Source of the DNA: Lineus longissimus
Taxonomy: Eukaryota; Nemertea; Pilidiophora; Heteronemertea; Lineidae
NCBI RefSeq assembly: GCF_910592395.1
Contig: NC_088323.1
Span: 2,604,001 to 2,668,000 of the forward strand
DNA length: 64,000 nucleotides
Reading direction: 5' to 3'
The notes under the pieces were generated by a model. It had not been told where the DNA came from, searched no databases, and was given only the letters and a program-made list of their open reading frames with translations. Numbering within the stretch: the first letter of the stretch is position 1; every line of letters begins with the position of its first letter. Shown one piece after another: positions 13,568 through 26,010 of this stretch. Position numbers and translations under genes: made by a program.

Positions 13568-16500
13568 CCCACCACCACTACCACCTACATACAAAACACA
13601 TACACCACTCTATGTGGCAAAGATAAACTAAGCAGTGCTTCTCATCGCCCGAAGACGCTGCCTGGGGCGACAGGTATGTCAGGTTGTCGTCCAAATAACT
13701 TCATGATCTCGTAATCAAGAGCATCAGGAGTCGCCAGACAACACACAGCCAAGGCATGAATGGAGCTGATTCTGCTAACATGGGCTAAGCCCAGTAATAG
13801 CTATTTGAGAGTAGGCCAAATCACCAATTACAAGAGATCGGCAAAGGCGTGAACCCTCTGATCTGGCATCAAAATGGTTATAAAGGTGAAGAGGAATGTT
13901 CTCTCAGCAAACGTCTTCTAATCTATGAATTCCTGTGATTGAACTGAAAAGCGATGCTTGATAGAAGGAACTGAAAGCTTATTAAGCTACATGTAACGAA
14001 TGAACGCGAAAGACAGGCGTCCTTAGAATTGGTCGGCAACCAGTCAAGGAAGAAGAAACCAAAACTGCAGAAGGCAAAGGCACTGGGCTATCCATGGTAT
14101 CGAGACTATACATCGAGTTTTTCGAGTTACATTACAAATTGCGTTCTCAGATTTAAACTTTACGAGGGGACATTTCGTTCAACTTTAGATCATATTTGAC
14201 CGAACCTATGGATGGGTACTAGTAGGAAGTGAAAGGTCTAAGTGTCCCTTGTTCTTAATGTAACTTTGCTACGTACGTGTACATGCCAAGTTATCTTCCC
14301 ACTTATAAAGATATGAAAACAATTGCAGAAATACGTCTGATTTACTTAAGTAATCTGTGTGTCCGCATGATATATCTAGCCATTTCTTGGCTATTTTCTA
14401 ACTAATCTATAAGATTCACGCCTGAGGCTATAACAATTGGAAATGTATCAATATTTCAGTGAAAGTTTGGTCGCGTCATTTCGATCGATCAAGCATTCTC
14501 CAACTTGATCACGAAAGACTAAAGCAGGGTGTTCGCTCTCAGGGAAAGTAATTGGTGTTGTAGAGCCATCATTATCATTTTTATTCTATAACATGATCTA
14601 TCAAACGCACATTGCGCTTCTAGGTTTGGATTAGAACTTCTGATGTCTTTTACTGACTTATCTGGTACTGAAAAACATCATGATTAAAAAGTCTAGGTTC
14701 TTCTCACTATAAAACTCTGAAATGTCCTGGATGTAAATCAGCTGTGAATTGCCCAACATGATTGTTTCAAATTAAAACATGTATCTTGTCTGCACTCTCA
14801 TACTATTCAGCAAATGTATTAGCTATAGTCTGGACATATAGGTAGCGTCTAGCTGTGCTTTAAGGCAGGTTTCACAAACCTTGTTGTTTAGAAAAACAGG
14901 CCCTGATCGTATGTCTGTATCGCTTCCCTCAGTTTGTTGGTGTCCGTGCTCTTATCTCATATCACTGTTATGCAACACAGAAATAGTAATTAATCGTATG
15001 AGACTTTTTTTAAATCGAGCAAAACATACATTATACATGTGCTTGATGATTGAAAACAGAGAATTATTATCAACATTGATTCAGACTATGGTTACTCCCG
15101 CGAGATACCAGCTCGTCCGGTTCGCGGTCGTTCGTCTCATTCTCGTGATAACCCTTCATTACCATACTAATGCTATGGATCATATAGCCGGTTGTTTCAT
15201 CTTGTCTAATAATTTTTTAATTCCTTGCTACCTGATATTGGTCTGAGGATATTTCGATTCCCTTAGCATGACTGCCGGTGATGGTTTTTAGCGGCAATAA
15301 GATTAAATGACATAGACTTGATAGACTGGCTGACAGAGGATGACTCAAACAGGAGGGCGTATTTGAAGAGTTTTGGTTTCAAGACCAGCTAAATCCAGTC
15401 GGTATTTTGAGAATAAGGCCAAGACTACTAGATCAGATGTAACTTTTTTGATTTCCAATAAAAAAAGTACATACGAAGATAACTGATTCTGTGAAATAAA
15501 AGTGCCAAATAGATGTGGTCATTTTTAAGAAGTTTGGACCAGTTCATGGCACTGTCACCATGCTTATACATGTACATGGATAATGGTTGTTTCGTCTGAT
15601 CTAATATTTAGTTCATTCTAAGCCAAATAACATAGTTCTGGGATTATTTTGGTTTCTTTAGCGAAGGTTTCAACTATAGTTAAAGGGTAACTCGTGTCAA
15701 ATTTCACCATATAATGTTTTAGCTGTTTTTGACAAATGACGACGTCACTTTCTCATAAATCGGTAAGGTTATCGAATCGAAATGCACATTTTCTAGAAAT
15801 TGATGGTTTAATCCCGCCCGGACGGCTCGCTTCGATGCCGTTGAAATTGCGCTACGCCGACGACGTTTTCGTTGATGACGCCACAACATGAACATTTTCG
15901 CGGTCGCGGTGGTCTACATTCAGCGATTTTATAATAACTCTAATCAAAAATGGAAAATTTGAGCTTTACATTTGTGATCAACAATAAAAAACGGACATAT
16001 TTTCGCAAAGTTGTAAATCACATCATCGTATCACTTTAAAGTACATCGCAGGCTTCTATACACATGTTTATAGAAGTCTATCATAATATTTAAGGACCAG
16101 TTTTAAAAAATCCTTTAATGCAATGTACAGAACAGTTTTTTTCTTCTATTGAGTATATCGTGTATATAAAACGTGCGTACAATCACGTACAGGACATCGG
16201 GCGGGACGCTTATTTTGTATATTTTTCATTATCATCATCCGTGCAAGAAACATGTACTTGCAAGAGGTCTTCGCCATCGTTATGGGTCTTTACAAAAGGT
16301 CACAAACAACAGCGAAATTCCCCATTTCGGTGTTTGGATCGCAATTGAGTCCTAACTAGTAACCTTATACCTCGTTTGAAGATTACCATTACATACGCTC
16401 TGACGGCGATCCTGTTTAACGAAGAACCATGTGTGGTCTCATCGAAGCGGCAAAAAATTGCACAAAAAGCATTAACCACGCCAGTGGCTCTCACCAGCAG

Positions 16501-19500
16501 AAATGTATTATATGGGGCGGATATGTTTTCCCCCCTGAAATACGATTCCCCATTGTGACAACAGCAGCACTGATCTCAACGCACTCGATTTGTCAGTAAA
16601 AGATCAAGTTTCAACGTGGCTAATTAGGGAGAAGAACATGCATTTGAATATAGAAGAAAAACAGCAGAATAACTTATCAATTACGTGAATGCTCCTTTGA
16701 GTATCATATCACAAAAGTCAAGTGAGACCCTTATTTAGAAAGAAAATGGACGAAAAAGTTTCGAGAGCATCTCCAGTCCTCCTGGTAGTCACTTAAGTGA
16801 TATTGTTCAAAGGCATTTGTGTTATGAATATTATTATACAAAAAAGAGCATTTTGCCAACGTGTCAATTACAACGCAATGTCATTACCGTTGGCACTTGC
16901 GCCATGTAAAGGACTTTTTAAGTGTCTATAAAAGTATCATCATATTTGACATCCGTTCTGTGCATTTAACCTGGCGAGGTGAAGTTTACTACTTCATTTC
17001 CTCTTAATTGATGAGATAAGAAACATACTAGGTGTTACAAAATTTTTGCGATACCTTTGAGTTCAAATATCTCCAACAATTGAGATGTCGTTGCGTCTGT
17101 AGGCCTAAGCCGTTAAGGGTAAATTACCATAACGACCTTTATTTGATGTAACTCGGTGAAATTGGCAGCCTCCATGAACCACTTCGGTTTTTTTAAGCGA
17201 GATAACTAGCCTAGCATAAATACGCCTATGTATCCATATTGAACCTGAACTGCGTATAGGAGTTCCTGGCCTAGGCCGTTTTTAAATGCATACGTTAAAC
17301 ATAAATATAGTTACTTTTTAACCGAGGAGATATCGTAGTCGAAGTTGACAAATACATTTCAAAACACCCAGTACATTTCCTCGTAATTGATGATGCACAT
17401 TGAATTCCGCTACATATGATGACACGCGTCATTTGCAGTCATAAAACCCGCAGGTCGGTACGAATAAAGATTCGTTATTTTCGCCTAATGGAAAAGGAGT
17501 TTATTAGATTTATTCCTAATTAGATAAGTTAATTAGTATACTCGTTGTGAATCTATATGTGTTTTATGTGCGCTAAAACCACACGTTTTTTACCCTAGGC
17601 GTGACGGATACTTATATTTTTAAACACTGTAACTTAATGTGAATCCGGCGCTACTATTTGCAGCCCGTGGTATCTATTTAACCCCATTGGGAACTGTTTT
17701 GAAATTTGTCGCAAAGTCGCTACATTACGTTCGTGTGAATTTGATGCAATTGTAATTGAATAAACTTAAATCAAAAGCCTAAAATTATGTTAGCTCCGAA
17801 AAACACTTGAGAATCCATGTTGATTTGCGAAGTTTTTAAGTCTTTATACCGGACGCTCCTTTACTGTTGTGTCATTGAATACACCTTGTAACCGCAACCA
17901 TTTAGATATAAGACAAATACACTTTACTATTTTGTGGTGAAAAATACCCGCCATTGGTAAAAAATACAAATATGTTCGGAAAGCAATATAGAGTGATCAC
18001 TTGTCTTAGGTTCTCTTAACACCAGTTTTTATTTTTTAGACAAAAATCAGGTTAAGAATATGTAGGGATGTCACAAGGTGATTCGTCGACAACTTTAAGT
18101 TTCTTGCGAATAAGAAAATACGAGTCAAAAGGACTAACGGATGGGTCAACCGTATGATATGTCAGACTTCTTTACGCACGTAATCGCAAAATGCTAGTTT
18201 ATTGATCATGTTATTGACTGTAATCAACAAAGGCAACCTAAAGGTTAAACTTTGTAAAAGTGTTCCTAACTAAGTGCAGGCGTCGGCGAAGGCAAAACTC
18301 TTAATCATGATGCAGTAAACATATTTCGAATAACGTCTACAGAACAAAAATTCAACAGTTCTTTTTCAAACACACTTACCTTGTAGTTGTGACCTGATAT
18401 TGTTTTCCCTCTAAATCCAAAACAGCCCCAGTATGTTCTAAAGTCGATTCTTAAAAGTCCGAATACCTATCCTGTGACTGGTGATCTGTCGCCGCGGCAG
18501 TTTTGAGCCTCTCTGTGTCCGTATCCCGTTCCCGTGTGGTCGAACTATCGCCAGGTAAACTGCTCCAATTTATCAATGATTATCAACCGTCGCGCCCACA
18601 TGGTATTCGATCAGCCATTTATAACGCACGGCGCCTAACGGGAGGGTCTGGAATCATGATGTGAACGAATGAATGAATCGATCGTTGGAAGAGCATTCAA
18701 GGAATGGTGTAACCGGTGTCATTAAGAATGGTGAAATTCAGAAAGTTACATAACGACTGAGTGATACATAATGTTGCTGCAGGGAGCATGTCAAAAATAT
18801 TTTGAAGCAAAAACACGCTGTTTGGCTGCTTGAAGTTGATCGACAAAAATGGCATGACGAGTTGGTAACGTCTATTTTTATGACATCAAGTAGTGTAGAA
18901 CCTAGCACGACGCTATACGATGGTATATCGATGGTATATTTTTTCTTTTTTTACACATGGTTCAGATAGCCATGTTGAATACTTAGAGAGTTTTTGTGTA
19001 GTTGCCACTTTGATGGAGGGCCTATGCCAACAATAAATTATACTTGGCCCGAGATTCATGTTTTTTGGTCGAATTACTGAAATCTTATGACTTTATTTTT
19101 TCAACCATACAGGAAATGTCAGAATTCCCATTGGCAAACAAAAGAATATCTTGATAAAAAGTCAGGAGTACATGGGAATATCGTAACAAAACGTTGGAAT
19201 TCTGAGATAGTAACGGATGAATAAAGCCCTGTGATTTTACTGGTACAAAAACTAAGATACCGGACATCCTTTTCAAGCAACTGTTCGAAACGCGAGAAAC
19301 ACCTTCGTACAAGCGGCAATGCCGCAAAGCGGAGTACATTTATAACTCAGACCATGTGTGGCTGTTCTCATCGGAAATTGATTGACTACATGGGAAACAC
19401 TCGTTTTACAGGCAATCGGACATGTCAGAGCGCCGAGACGAGCAGCAAATGGATTGCCAGTGGTACCGCGCTGCGATCGTCGGAGTAACTGATCTGTGCT

Positions 19501-20990
19501 AATTGCTGAGGATGCCAAGAGTACTGGTCAGGAGACAAAACGATGGTATCGCGTACCATAACCATAACGCAACTATATTCGTTTTAATCACGGCAGGTGA
19601 GCACCTGGCCCTTGGCCATTTCATTTAATTGACTATGCAAACGCTAGCTTGATACTTCACCTTATATGTAGTCAATTACTTTAATCTATGTGCGAGATTA
19701 GGCTGATGATAATGATTGGTCAGGACTTACTGAGAACCTACGCGTTTCTCTTCGTCGCGTCATGCAAATACAACGCATTATGTCATAAAATCATCTGCTA
19801 TATCTGCGATTACCACACCTAGCTGACGCTCGTTTAGTTTTTGTTAATTCGTGTGACTCCAAAAATAACATATGCCCACGCAACTTATCATTGCAGTTAT
19901 CATCGCCGATATCAAACTATCAATATAATATGAACTATTGATATAAATACGTATTTTCCTCGAAATCGTTACCACAAAGCTATATCGAAATGTGTAAACA
20001 ATTAATTGTAAGGAGATGCACTGTTGCCGTAACTATACCTAATGGATAGGTCAATATTATTTAATAAAATTCTCGGAGCGAATGGCCGGGGTAGACCTGA
20101 AAAATTGATATTTTATTGCATGGCTCAGTTCCTTATTTTTATACCAAGAATCATGTGACGTGGCGATGGTGAGTATCGTCATGGAAGTGTACACCCACAC
20201 ATGCGAACATTCAGCTGACTGAGGAAGGTCAGATTGAAAATCTTGATGGTTTTCTCCGCACAGCATATTGATTCCTTTTTTTGTAGGGTTTTCGATTTCG
20301 GGGACCAGCGAAAATCATTGATTGGAATTGAGCCTTCTTGTTCATAGAACACAGATTGTTGCTTCTTATGTATGCCTGTCTACGCTTTAAAAAGAACACT
20401 GTTTGCAAAACAATACCCAATGACCTCGAGGCTATTGAGCTAGTTTCGTTAAAGTCAGCATTTGAAGTTGAATTCATCACGTCATTTGAATAGATGTGAG
20501 TCACTCTGTTTGCCGACACAAATCTCATAAAATCGCAATAATTTTTCAGAGTAATTAGTGATAATTTTGTAAGAGAATATGCTTGTGTCAAACATGTCGG
20601 TAGTCCCATGGTGGCTATTGTATTCCCTCCCAACAGCGCAGTTAATTTTCAAATTGACCACTATTCACGAAATACGACTAATCGTTATTATTTACTGGAA
20701 AATGGATATCACTGTTGATAAGTTGATGCCCGTATTATGAACTAGCCCACATGATTGATAAAAATAGCTGTTGACTGACGAGCCTGCTAAACTGCCTTAC
20801 AGTAATGAGTTGAGGTGCGCATAAATCAGGTCCATGGTGTACGTAGTTCACTCAATGGCCAGAAGGGCGCTGTAGTCAGGGTTACATTTTATTCATTCTG
20901 GGCGCTAGTTTTGGCACAAATGAAGTAGACAGTGGTTTATTTCTAGGTTAGCATATGTAACCTGAGAACAACGTAATGAGTTTTCCATTC
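13568..20990. other. Gene-poor stretch
   Basis: No securely identified gene. A short CpG-rich patch at about 18480-18560 ends in a donor-like CGCCAG|gtaaac on the plus strand. It could be a 5'UTR exon of the gene ending at 21874, but nothing proves this. A cysteine-bearing open segment at 19354-19488 (+) is weakly kringle-like but incomplete. No RNA gene was seen. Confidence 0.4.
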
Positions 20991-20999
20991 TTGTTTTAG

Positions 21000-21874
21000 G
21001 TGAACCAAACTTCCGCCAAACATTCCGCAAATATGGCAACCACTACATCACCACCCTGAGCATCGTGACAGTTTCGGCAGACGACATGAAACAGGCCCCC
21101 TATCTCATCTACTTCTTTGTCAAAGGCCCGTGCAACAAGTTCGACATGAAACTCCACATTCATCCCCGTGCTCCCATTGGAACAGCAATCAACGCTCCGG
21201 AAATCCTTGAGTCGCCCCGTGTGGAGTACGCCCCCGATAAAGTGTTTGGTTTAGACTTGAAGTTCAAGGCCAGGGTGACCATAAACAAATGCGTGTTGTG
21301 TCACGAGTTTCCGGCAGTTGCAGAGATGCCTTGGAGTCTCACCAACGTGGTAAGCCTGAGAGTCAGACCAACAGACAGTGCAAGGAAGATCAACTCTGTC
21401 GCCAATCTCACTTGTGGCAATTGTTACAAGAAGAAACCGATTGAAGATGTTGACTATGGGTTCTATGTTGCAAGTCTGAGAGTTCACGTTACGAGTGGTC
21501 ACTGGTGTCAGGATGTACGACCAAGCGGTATCTACGCCGAGGCTACTAGTCCAGCTGGGCCGCACTATTCCATCCCAATATGCTCACAGTCTCCCTCTGA
21601 CAATGCCAAAGTCACACCACTGAAAGTACTTCGGTTGCCTGATATCGGAGCGAGCATCTCGTGCGAAAGCTCCGGCAGATTACCCAAAGGTGGACTCGTC
21701 GCGACCCTATTCAAGATGGACTCCACCTTCTTTCGCCTTGAAAAGAAACTAGATCCCGCTGATTCCCACCGATTCCCCACCGTGGCGTCGGTGACTAAAA
21801 CGGAGAGGAGTTTGATATCGAGACTCCGAAAGAATTGTCATTGTCCACAACATCAGGGCGCCTCAAGATTGTAG
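21000..21874 (+). CDS. Terminal coding exon of an unrecognised, probably extracellular protein
   Basis: A splice acceptor (ttgttttag, AG at 20998-20999) opens a frame that runs 291 codons to TAG at 21872-21874. The exon enters with two bases, so an upstream coding exon must exist; it was not found. The base composition is clearly richer in G+C at third positions than the surroundings, supporting real coding. The product has scattered cysteines, including paired CVLC and CGNC motifs, and alternating hydrophobic strands that suggest beta-rich extracellular modules. The opening residues FRKYGNHYITTLSI faintly recall the YGTHYI signature of MACPF proteins, but the rest does not follow that fold as far as I can see. 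I assign no function. The first internal ATG is at 21146 or earlier and is not needed, because this is an internal-to-terminal exon. Confidence 0.65.
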
Positions 21875-21954
21875 CATGCGAGATGACATCTCTATACAAC
21901 TTGGAGAACCGACCGTCATGCAATGTCGTTCAAGCAGACGTTTCGAACAGCGGA

Positions 21955-22119
21955 CATTGTAACGTTTTTGGGTGTTTCCGTTCCCAGGCAGATTGAAACG
22001 TTTTGTTTTTTTTCGTTTCCCGCTATTGCAAAGTAGGCCCAATGGTCTCTCCAGCTGTCTATCATTTAGAAACACTGAAATATGATTATAACATCCACAA
22101 AAACACAAAAGTTACACCT
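21955..22119. mobile_element. Dispersed MITE-like repeat, copy 1
   Basis: The copy begins attgtaacgtttttg and ends aaaagttacacct. It shares an internal block (atggtctctccagctgtcta, then tttagaaacactgaaa) with the copy at 45278-45459. The ends are imperfect inverted repeats of the type accggtgtaac/gttacaccggt. It sits about 80 bp downstream of the stop codon at 21874, so it may lie in that gene's 3'UTR. Confidence 0.65.
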
Positions 22120-22397
22120 GCCAAAACTGCAAAAGTCTTGCAGTTGTTATCCGATCGGAACGCCATCTCTTCCTATAAAGATTCAACAAACTCAATCCGA
22201 TCAGTTAGATCATTGCATCATCAGTTATTAAAGATGACCTATTCAACCGTGTTTAAAGTCGTTATGAGGCGTTTAGCCTTAATTTTTTCTGCCGATCTTC
22301 CGAGTACGGCTCAGGTAATGTTGATGCACCATCACCACTCCCTTTCATTATATAGGACAGTTTGCCTTTTCGCTCCTGTGTGTTTAGCTATCTAGTA

Positions 22398-22483
22398 CAG
22401 TGGAACCCCGGTAACACGACCACTAATGGGACCGAGGTTGAATGGTCGTGTCACCGGGGTGGTCGCCGACCGGGGTTCCACTG
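22398..22483. mobile_element. Short palindromic MITE, 86 bp, TA-flanked
   Basis: The ends cagtggaaccccggt (22398-22412) and accggggttccactg (22469-22483) are perfect 15-bp inverted repeats bordered by TA on both sides. A second, inner 9-bp pair (acacgacca/tggtcgtgt) makes the whole element fold on itself. It has no coding capacity. Elements with this kind of end are common in marine invertebrate genomes. Confidence 0.8.
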
Positions 22484-22485
22484 TA

Positions 22486-23240
22486 TTTTGAAATGATCCC
22501 CCAAGTTCACTACGATAGAAGTTTCGACTTTTAGTTTGTTGCTCAAAGGCATAGAAGACATTAACTCCGTGACAATTTGTGATGCAATTGGTTCCGGGTC
22601 GTCATCTTTGAAGAGGCGGATAAATAGATATCCAACATAGCAACGACTCCTGCGTCATTGGCAGGTTACGTCGGACGAGTCTTGTTTTCGAAACTAATCT
22701 CGAAAACTTCGAATCCAATTCGACCATCCGCACTGGTTCAGTAAGGTCCAATGAAAATGCAGGGAGTGCGTATAGACTTGCTGGTTCCCAAATATTAATT
22801 TTTGATATTACATGTATTCTCCTTCTGACTTATAGTTGACTGCGAACGAATAACTTAACGATAAATGATCTATACGTGTTTATAGACCCGAAATAAAGAT
22901 CTTCTATTAATGATTTTTTTTCTCTCCTGTCGATTTAAAGAAAAATATCACAATGCATTTATAGGTCAAAAATATAATTTATTTCACATATATACACGTT
23001 GACGAAGGCATACATAAATATCACAGTGCTGGGAAGAAGAAACAGCTCCTGCCTAGCACATCGTTCACGTGTGGTGTGCATTGCACCAAGTGAAACTCCA
23101 AATATGAGTCAGGTAAATCCGTCCAAACATAAAAGAAGCGTTCGATGTTCGTAATCGACGCACGCTACTCTAATGGTCAAGAGTTGAGAGATGAAACATC
23201 TGAGCAGTACTGTCGTTTGGTAGTGCATTGGGATACATAG
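22486..23240. other. Gene-free stretch before the minisatellite
   Basis: No open frame of note and no recognised element. The last bases (tgcattgggatacatag) include a short partial resemblance, in inverted form, to the unit of the adjoining array. Confidence 0.4.
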
Positions 23241-23734
23241 CACAGTGCAATGCATCAAGCGCAGTGCAATGCATCAAGCGCAGTGCAATGCATCAAGCAC
23301 AGTGCAATGCATCAAGCACAGTGCAATGCATCAAGCACAGTGCAATGCATCAATCACAGTGCAATGCATCAAGCACAGTGCAATGCATCAAGCACAGTGC
23401 AATGCATCAAGCACAGTGCAATGCATCAAGCACAGTGCAATGCATCAAGCACAGTGCAATGCATCAAGCGCAGTGCAATGCATCAAGCGCAGTGCAATGC
23501 ATCAAGCGCAGTGCAATGCATCAAGCACAGTGCAATGCATCAAGCACAGTGCAATGCATCAAGCGCAGTGCAATGCATCAAGCGCAGTGCAATGCATCAA
23601 GCACAGTGCAATGCATCAAGCACAGTGCAATGCATCAAGCACAGTGCAATGCATCAAGCACAGTGCAATGCATCAAGCACAGTGCAATGCATCAAGCACA
23701 GTGCAATGCATCAAGCACAGTGCAATGCATCAAG
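23241..23734. repeat. 19-bp minisatellite, 26 tandem copies
   Basis: Exactly 26 head-to-tail copies of cacagtgcaatgcatcaag fill 494 bp. Copies differ almost only at unit position 2 (A or G): copies 2, 3, 13, 14, 15, 18 and 19 carry G. One unit boundary reads caat instead of caag (end of copy 6). Each unit contains the palindrome atgcat. Because 19 is not a multiple of three and the unit has no plus-strand stop, all three plus frames stay open and encode the same 19-residue period (AQCNASSTVQCIKHSAMHQ). I treat these frames as artefacts of the repeat, not genes. Confidence 0.95.
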
Positions 23735-25481
23735 CAATGAAATAAAACAGTCTTCAATAGGCAAAGATTGACCTTTGATGTCTCGTTCTTGAAAACCTAG
23801 AAACAAATGTTCGTGAGGGTTGCGAAACTTGCTAAATGATACAGAAACTACTAAATATTGTGTAAAGAGGCGACATTCATTTTTAAATGCCTCCAAAAAT
23901 AATTAACGAAATGGATGCTTTTGAAATCAGTCATTTTAGCCTCCACGCGGATAAAGAAAAGTTAAACTACTTAACGTGCGGTGGAGCGAGCACTGTATCT
24001 AAGGGCTATGTTTACGAACGGATTGCATTTAAAAAGAAACTTTCTTCACAAACAAACAACAAATTTCCAAAACCGCTTAAAGGTTTATCAACCACAATAT
24101 TAACTGAATCGCCATTAAACGCGTACCTTTATCTGATATCTGGCAACATTACAGTCCGTCTAGGAAAACTGGTGGTGGTCTCACATTCCTTTGTTTCCTA
24201 ATGTAGGAGGGTTATGACATTCTGAATGGCTAGAGGGTTAAGCTTCTATATAATACGGGGAAAAAAATCCCGTCTCTACCGACATTGTCTCCACGCTAAA
24301 ATGGTGAGATGTGTTGACTAAAATAAATCTCGAATTCGTAGCGTAGTATCAAGACACAATTATTTTACTATTTAGTAAAAGTGACCTACGGCCTAAGTCA
24401 AATATTACGACAGAAATTTGGAATATTTCGTATATTTCTACTATCTCTATATGCTTTCCACCTTAACGACTCGTGATATAATGTCTACTACAAGTGTGAT
24501 TAAACCCGTTGCCTCTTGCTTTTTAATCTCTCTGTCTGGTGTGGAGAACGCTATCAGCCAAATACGGCCCTGCGAGTGACACGGGGACTTAGAGAGAGTT
24601 ACGAAACGCTTACAATCCATTACGATATTACAAACTCGAGTTCACTGATCTTTTCATACATCTCGTGCCAAAAGGTGCAAGTGTGTCGCAGGCTGGGCGC
24701 GGGCTAGTACCGCCTCTCCATTATTAAACAAGATTACGCACCACCAGCGTATATAAAGCCTACCTTAACATTTTCACAGGCTGAAAAAAAATCGACATTC
24801 TCATTTTCTGCTCAAACGTTGGCGCAGATCAGTTCGCTGGATTTGACCTGCTGAATATTTGGACAATATGGTTCCATTCAGAAACTCGTGTTTGGAGATT
24901 CCATTGTAATGACTCGATGCATCAATTACTTTGATACCAATTGAGGCGCAAGAAATTGATGGGCACTGTATTGCTCGTGCGAAATTCACTTTGACAGGAA
25001 CACACCACGCATAAATTGTCTTGAAATGCTTTCGGTTTCGGTAAATAGGCCGGCCCGTAATAATCTCTGAACACTTGGAAAGAGTTTTGTTGAAAACGGG
25101 TATACGGAGAGAACTAGTCTGTGATTTTATAGAATACGTCCAAAACGGGTTCTATATTGTAAGGCTATGAAAACTCATGGAAAACCTTCAAGTGTGTAGA
25201 ACTTACAGTACTAACTGTGTATTTCAGTTGCATTCAACGTTACAGAACAATATCGTGCTTTGAAATACGTGAAGACAAAACAACGCATAGAATACTACTA
25301 CTACACAAACAGCACAATCATCATTTCCATGGCAGCGTACACCGACTATAAGTAGTTAGTGTTCCCGTAGTGAAGTTTCTACCTCGTCCCGAGTCAGTTG
25401 GCGAAAACGATACCAAAATGCACTTCCAACGTTTCACACTAGGTGGCAGAGTTACACCAGCGCCGCCTGGCGGCAACGCAA
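23735..25481. other. Gene-free stretch 3' of bursicon alpha
   Basis: The open frame at 23887-24201 (+) has no recognised motif. This stretch includes the presumed 3'UTR of bursicon alpha on the minus strand, but I found no nearby canonical AATAAA for it. Confidence 0.4.
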
Positions 25482-25931
25482 TTAACGCTTAATGCGGCCA
25501 AACCAGCCAACGGGAGCACGCTTAGCAGTGTAATCAATGGGATCCAGAAAGGATGCTCCAATCCCAGCCGAACACGGACGACACATACAATTCTTCGGCA
25601 CCATGAACTTCGCAACAATTCTACGCCGAACACCGGGATTATTTGGATTCAAGCACAACAGGGGAACCCGCCTTTCGACCTCCATTACCTCCTGACAGCA
25701 TTTACAAGAATGTTCAACCGCGTCAATTCGAGAGCTGAAAATTTGAGCATAACTTGGACAACGACCTTGACAAACATAACTGAGCACGCCCTTTTTTTGG
25801 CAGTTCGGATACTGCAGCTTCATGCCTATGGGTCGCCGAATGCATCGAGATCGTGTTGTTAGCAGTTCTTGTCCAGATGTGATTGCTAGTAGTATAACGT
25901 TCAACACTAGTATTCCTAAAACGATCTTCAT
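25482..25931 (-). CDS. burs: Bursicon alpha subunit (cystine-knot neurohormone)
   Basis: Bursicon alpha is a secreted cystine-knot hormone subunit. With bursicon beta it forms the heterodimer that activates an LGR2/rickets-type leucine-rich-repeat GPCR. The coding sequence is one exon of 149 codons plus TAA. Residues 1-20 form a signal peptide (MKIVLGILVLNVILLAITSG). The mature part has eleven cysteines, at residues 30, 44, 54, 58, 76, 78, 79, 93, 115, 117 and 120. Family signatures include CQGRCPSY, SCKCCQE and CMCRPC. The odd cysteine number beyond the knot fits a subunit that makes an interchain disulfide. A basic C-terminal tail (GWFGRIKR) follows. A 5'UTR acceptor lies upstream (ctatttttag, exon start about 26010), so the ATG sits 79 nt into its exon. 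Bursicon beta lies about 13 kb upstream on the same strand. I am confident of the family and the subunit. Confidence 0.95.
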   Translation of the reverse strand: MKIVLGILVLNVILLAITSGQELLTTRSRCIRRPIGMKLQYPNCQKKGVLSYVCQGRCPSYAQIFSSRIDAVEHSCKCCQEVMEVERRVPLLCLNPNNPGVRRRIVAKFMVPKNCMCRPCSAGIGASFLDPIDYTAKRAPVGWFGRIKR

Positions 25932-26010
25932 TGTTTCTACGAGGACGTCGGATTCGCGTTGAGAGATTGTCCCTTATGAGTTGATGTGTCTCTCGGTGTT
26001 GTTCTAGGTA
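25932..26010 (-). other. burs: Putative 5'UTR part of the bursicon alpha coding exon
   Basis: On the minus strand a pyrimidine-rich acceptor (ctctttctatttttag) ends at 26011. It would place 79 nt of untranslated leader in the same exon as the start codon. The first exon itself was not located. This is inference from the splice signal only. Confidence 0.45.

Noticed and set aside
13635-13795. Minus-strand frame reading LDYEIMKLFGRQPDIPVAPG
   Set aside because: It looks coding-like but has no start, no usable donor and no family match. It is too short to call as a gene or transposon relic.
19354-19488. Plus-strand frame with IDYMGNTRFTGNRTCQSA, slightly kringle-like
   Set aside because: Only the first part of a kringle pattern is suggested. 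The NYCRNPD and PWCY parts are absent, and no clear splice sites bound it.
22003-22395. 130-residue plus-strand frame
   Set aside because: It largely overlaps the dispersed repeat at 21955-22119 and ends at the MITE at 22398. No protein similarity is seen.
23228-23771. Three long overlapping plus-strand frames of about 170 residues
   Set aside because: They are the same 19-residue period in three frames, produced by the 19-bp minisatellite. There is no splice or domain evidence.
25443-25862. 139-residue plus-strand frame
   Set aside because: It is the antisense shadow of bursicon alpha, which has clear family motifs on the minus strand.
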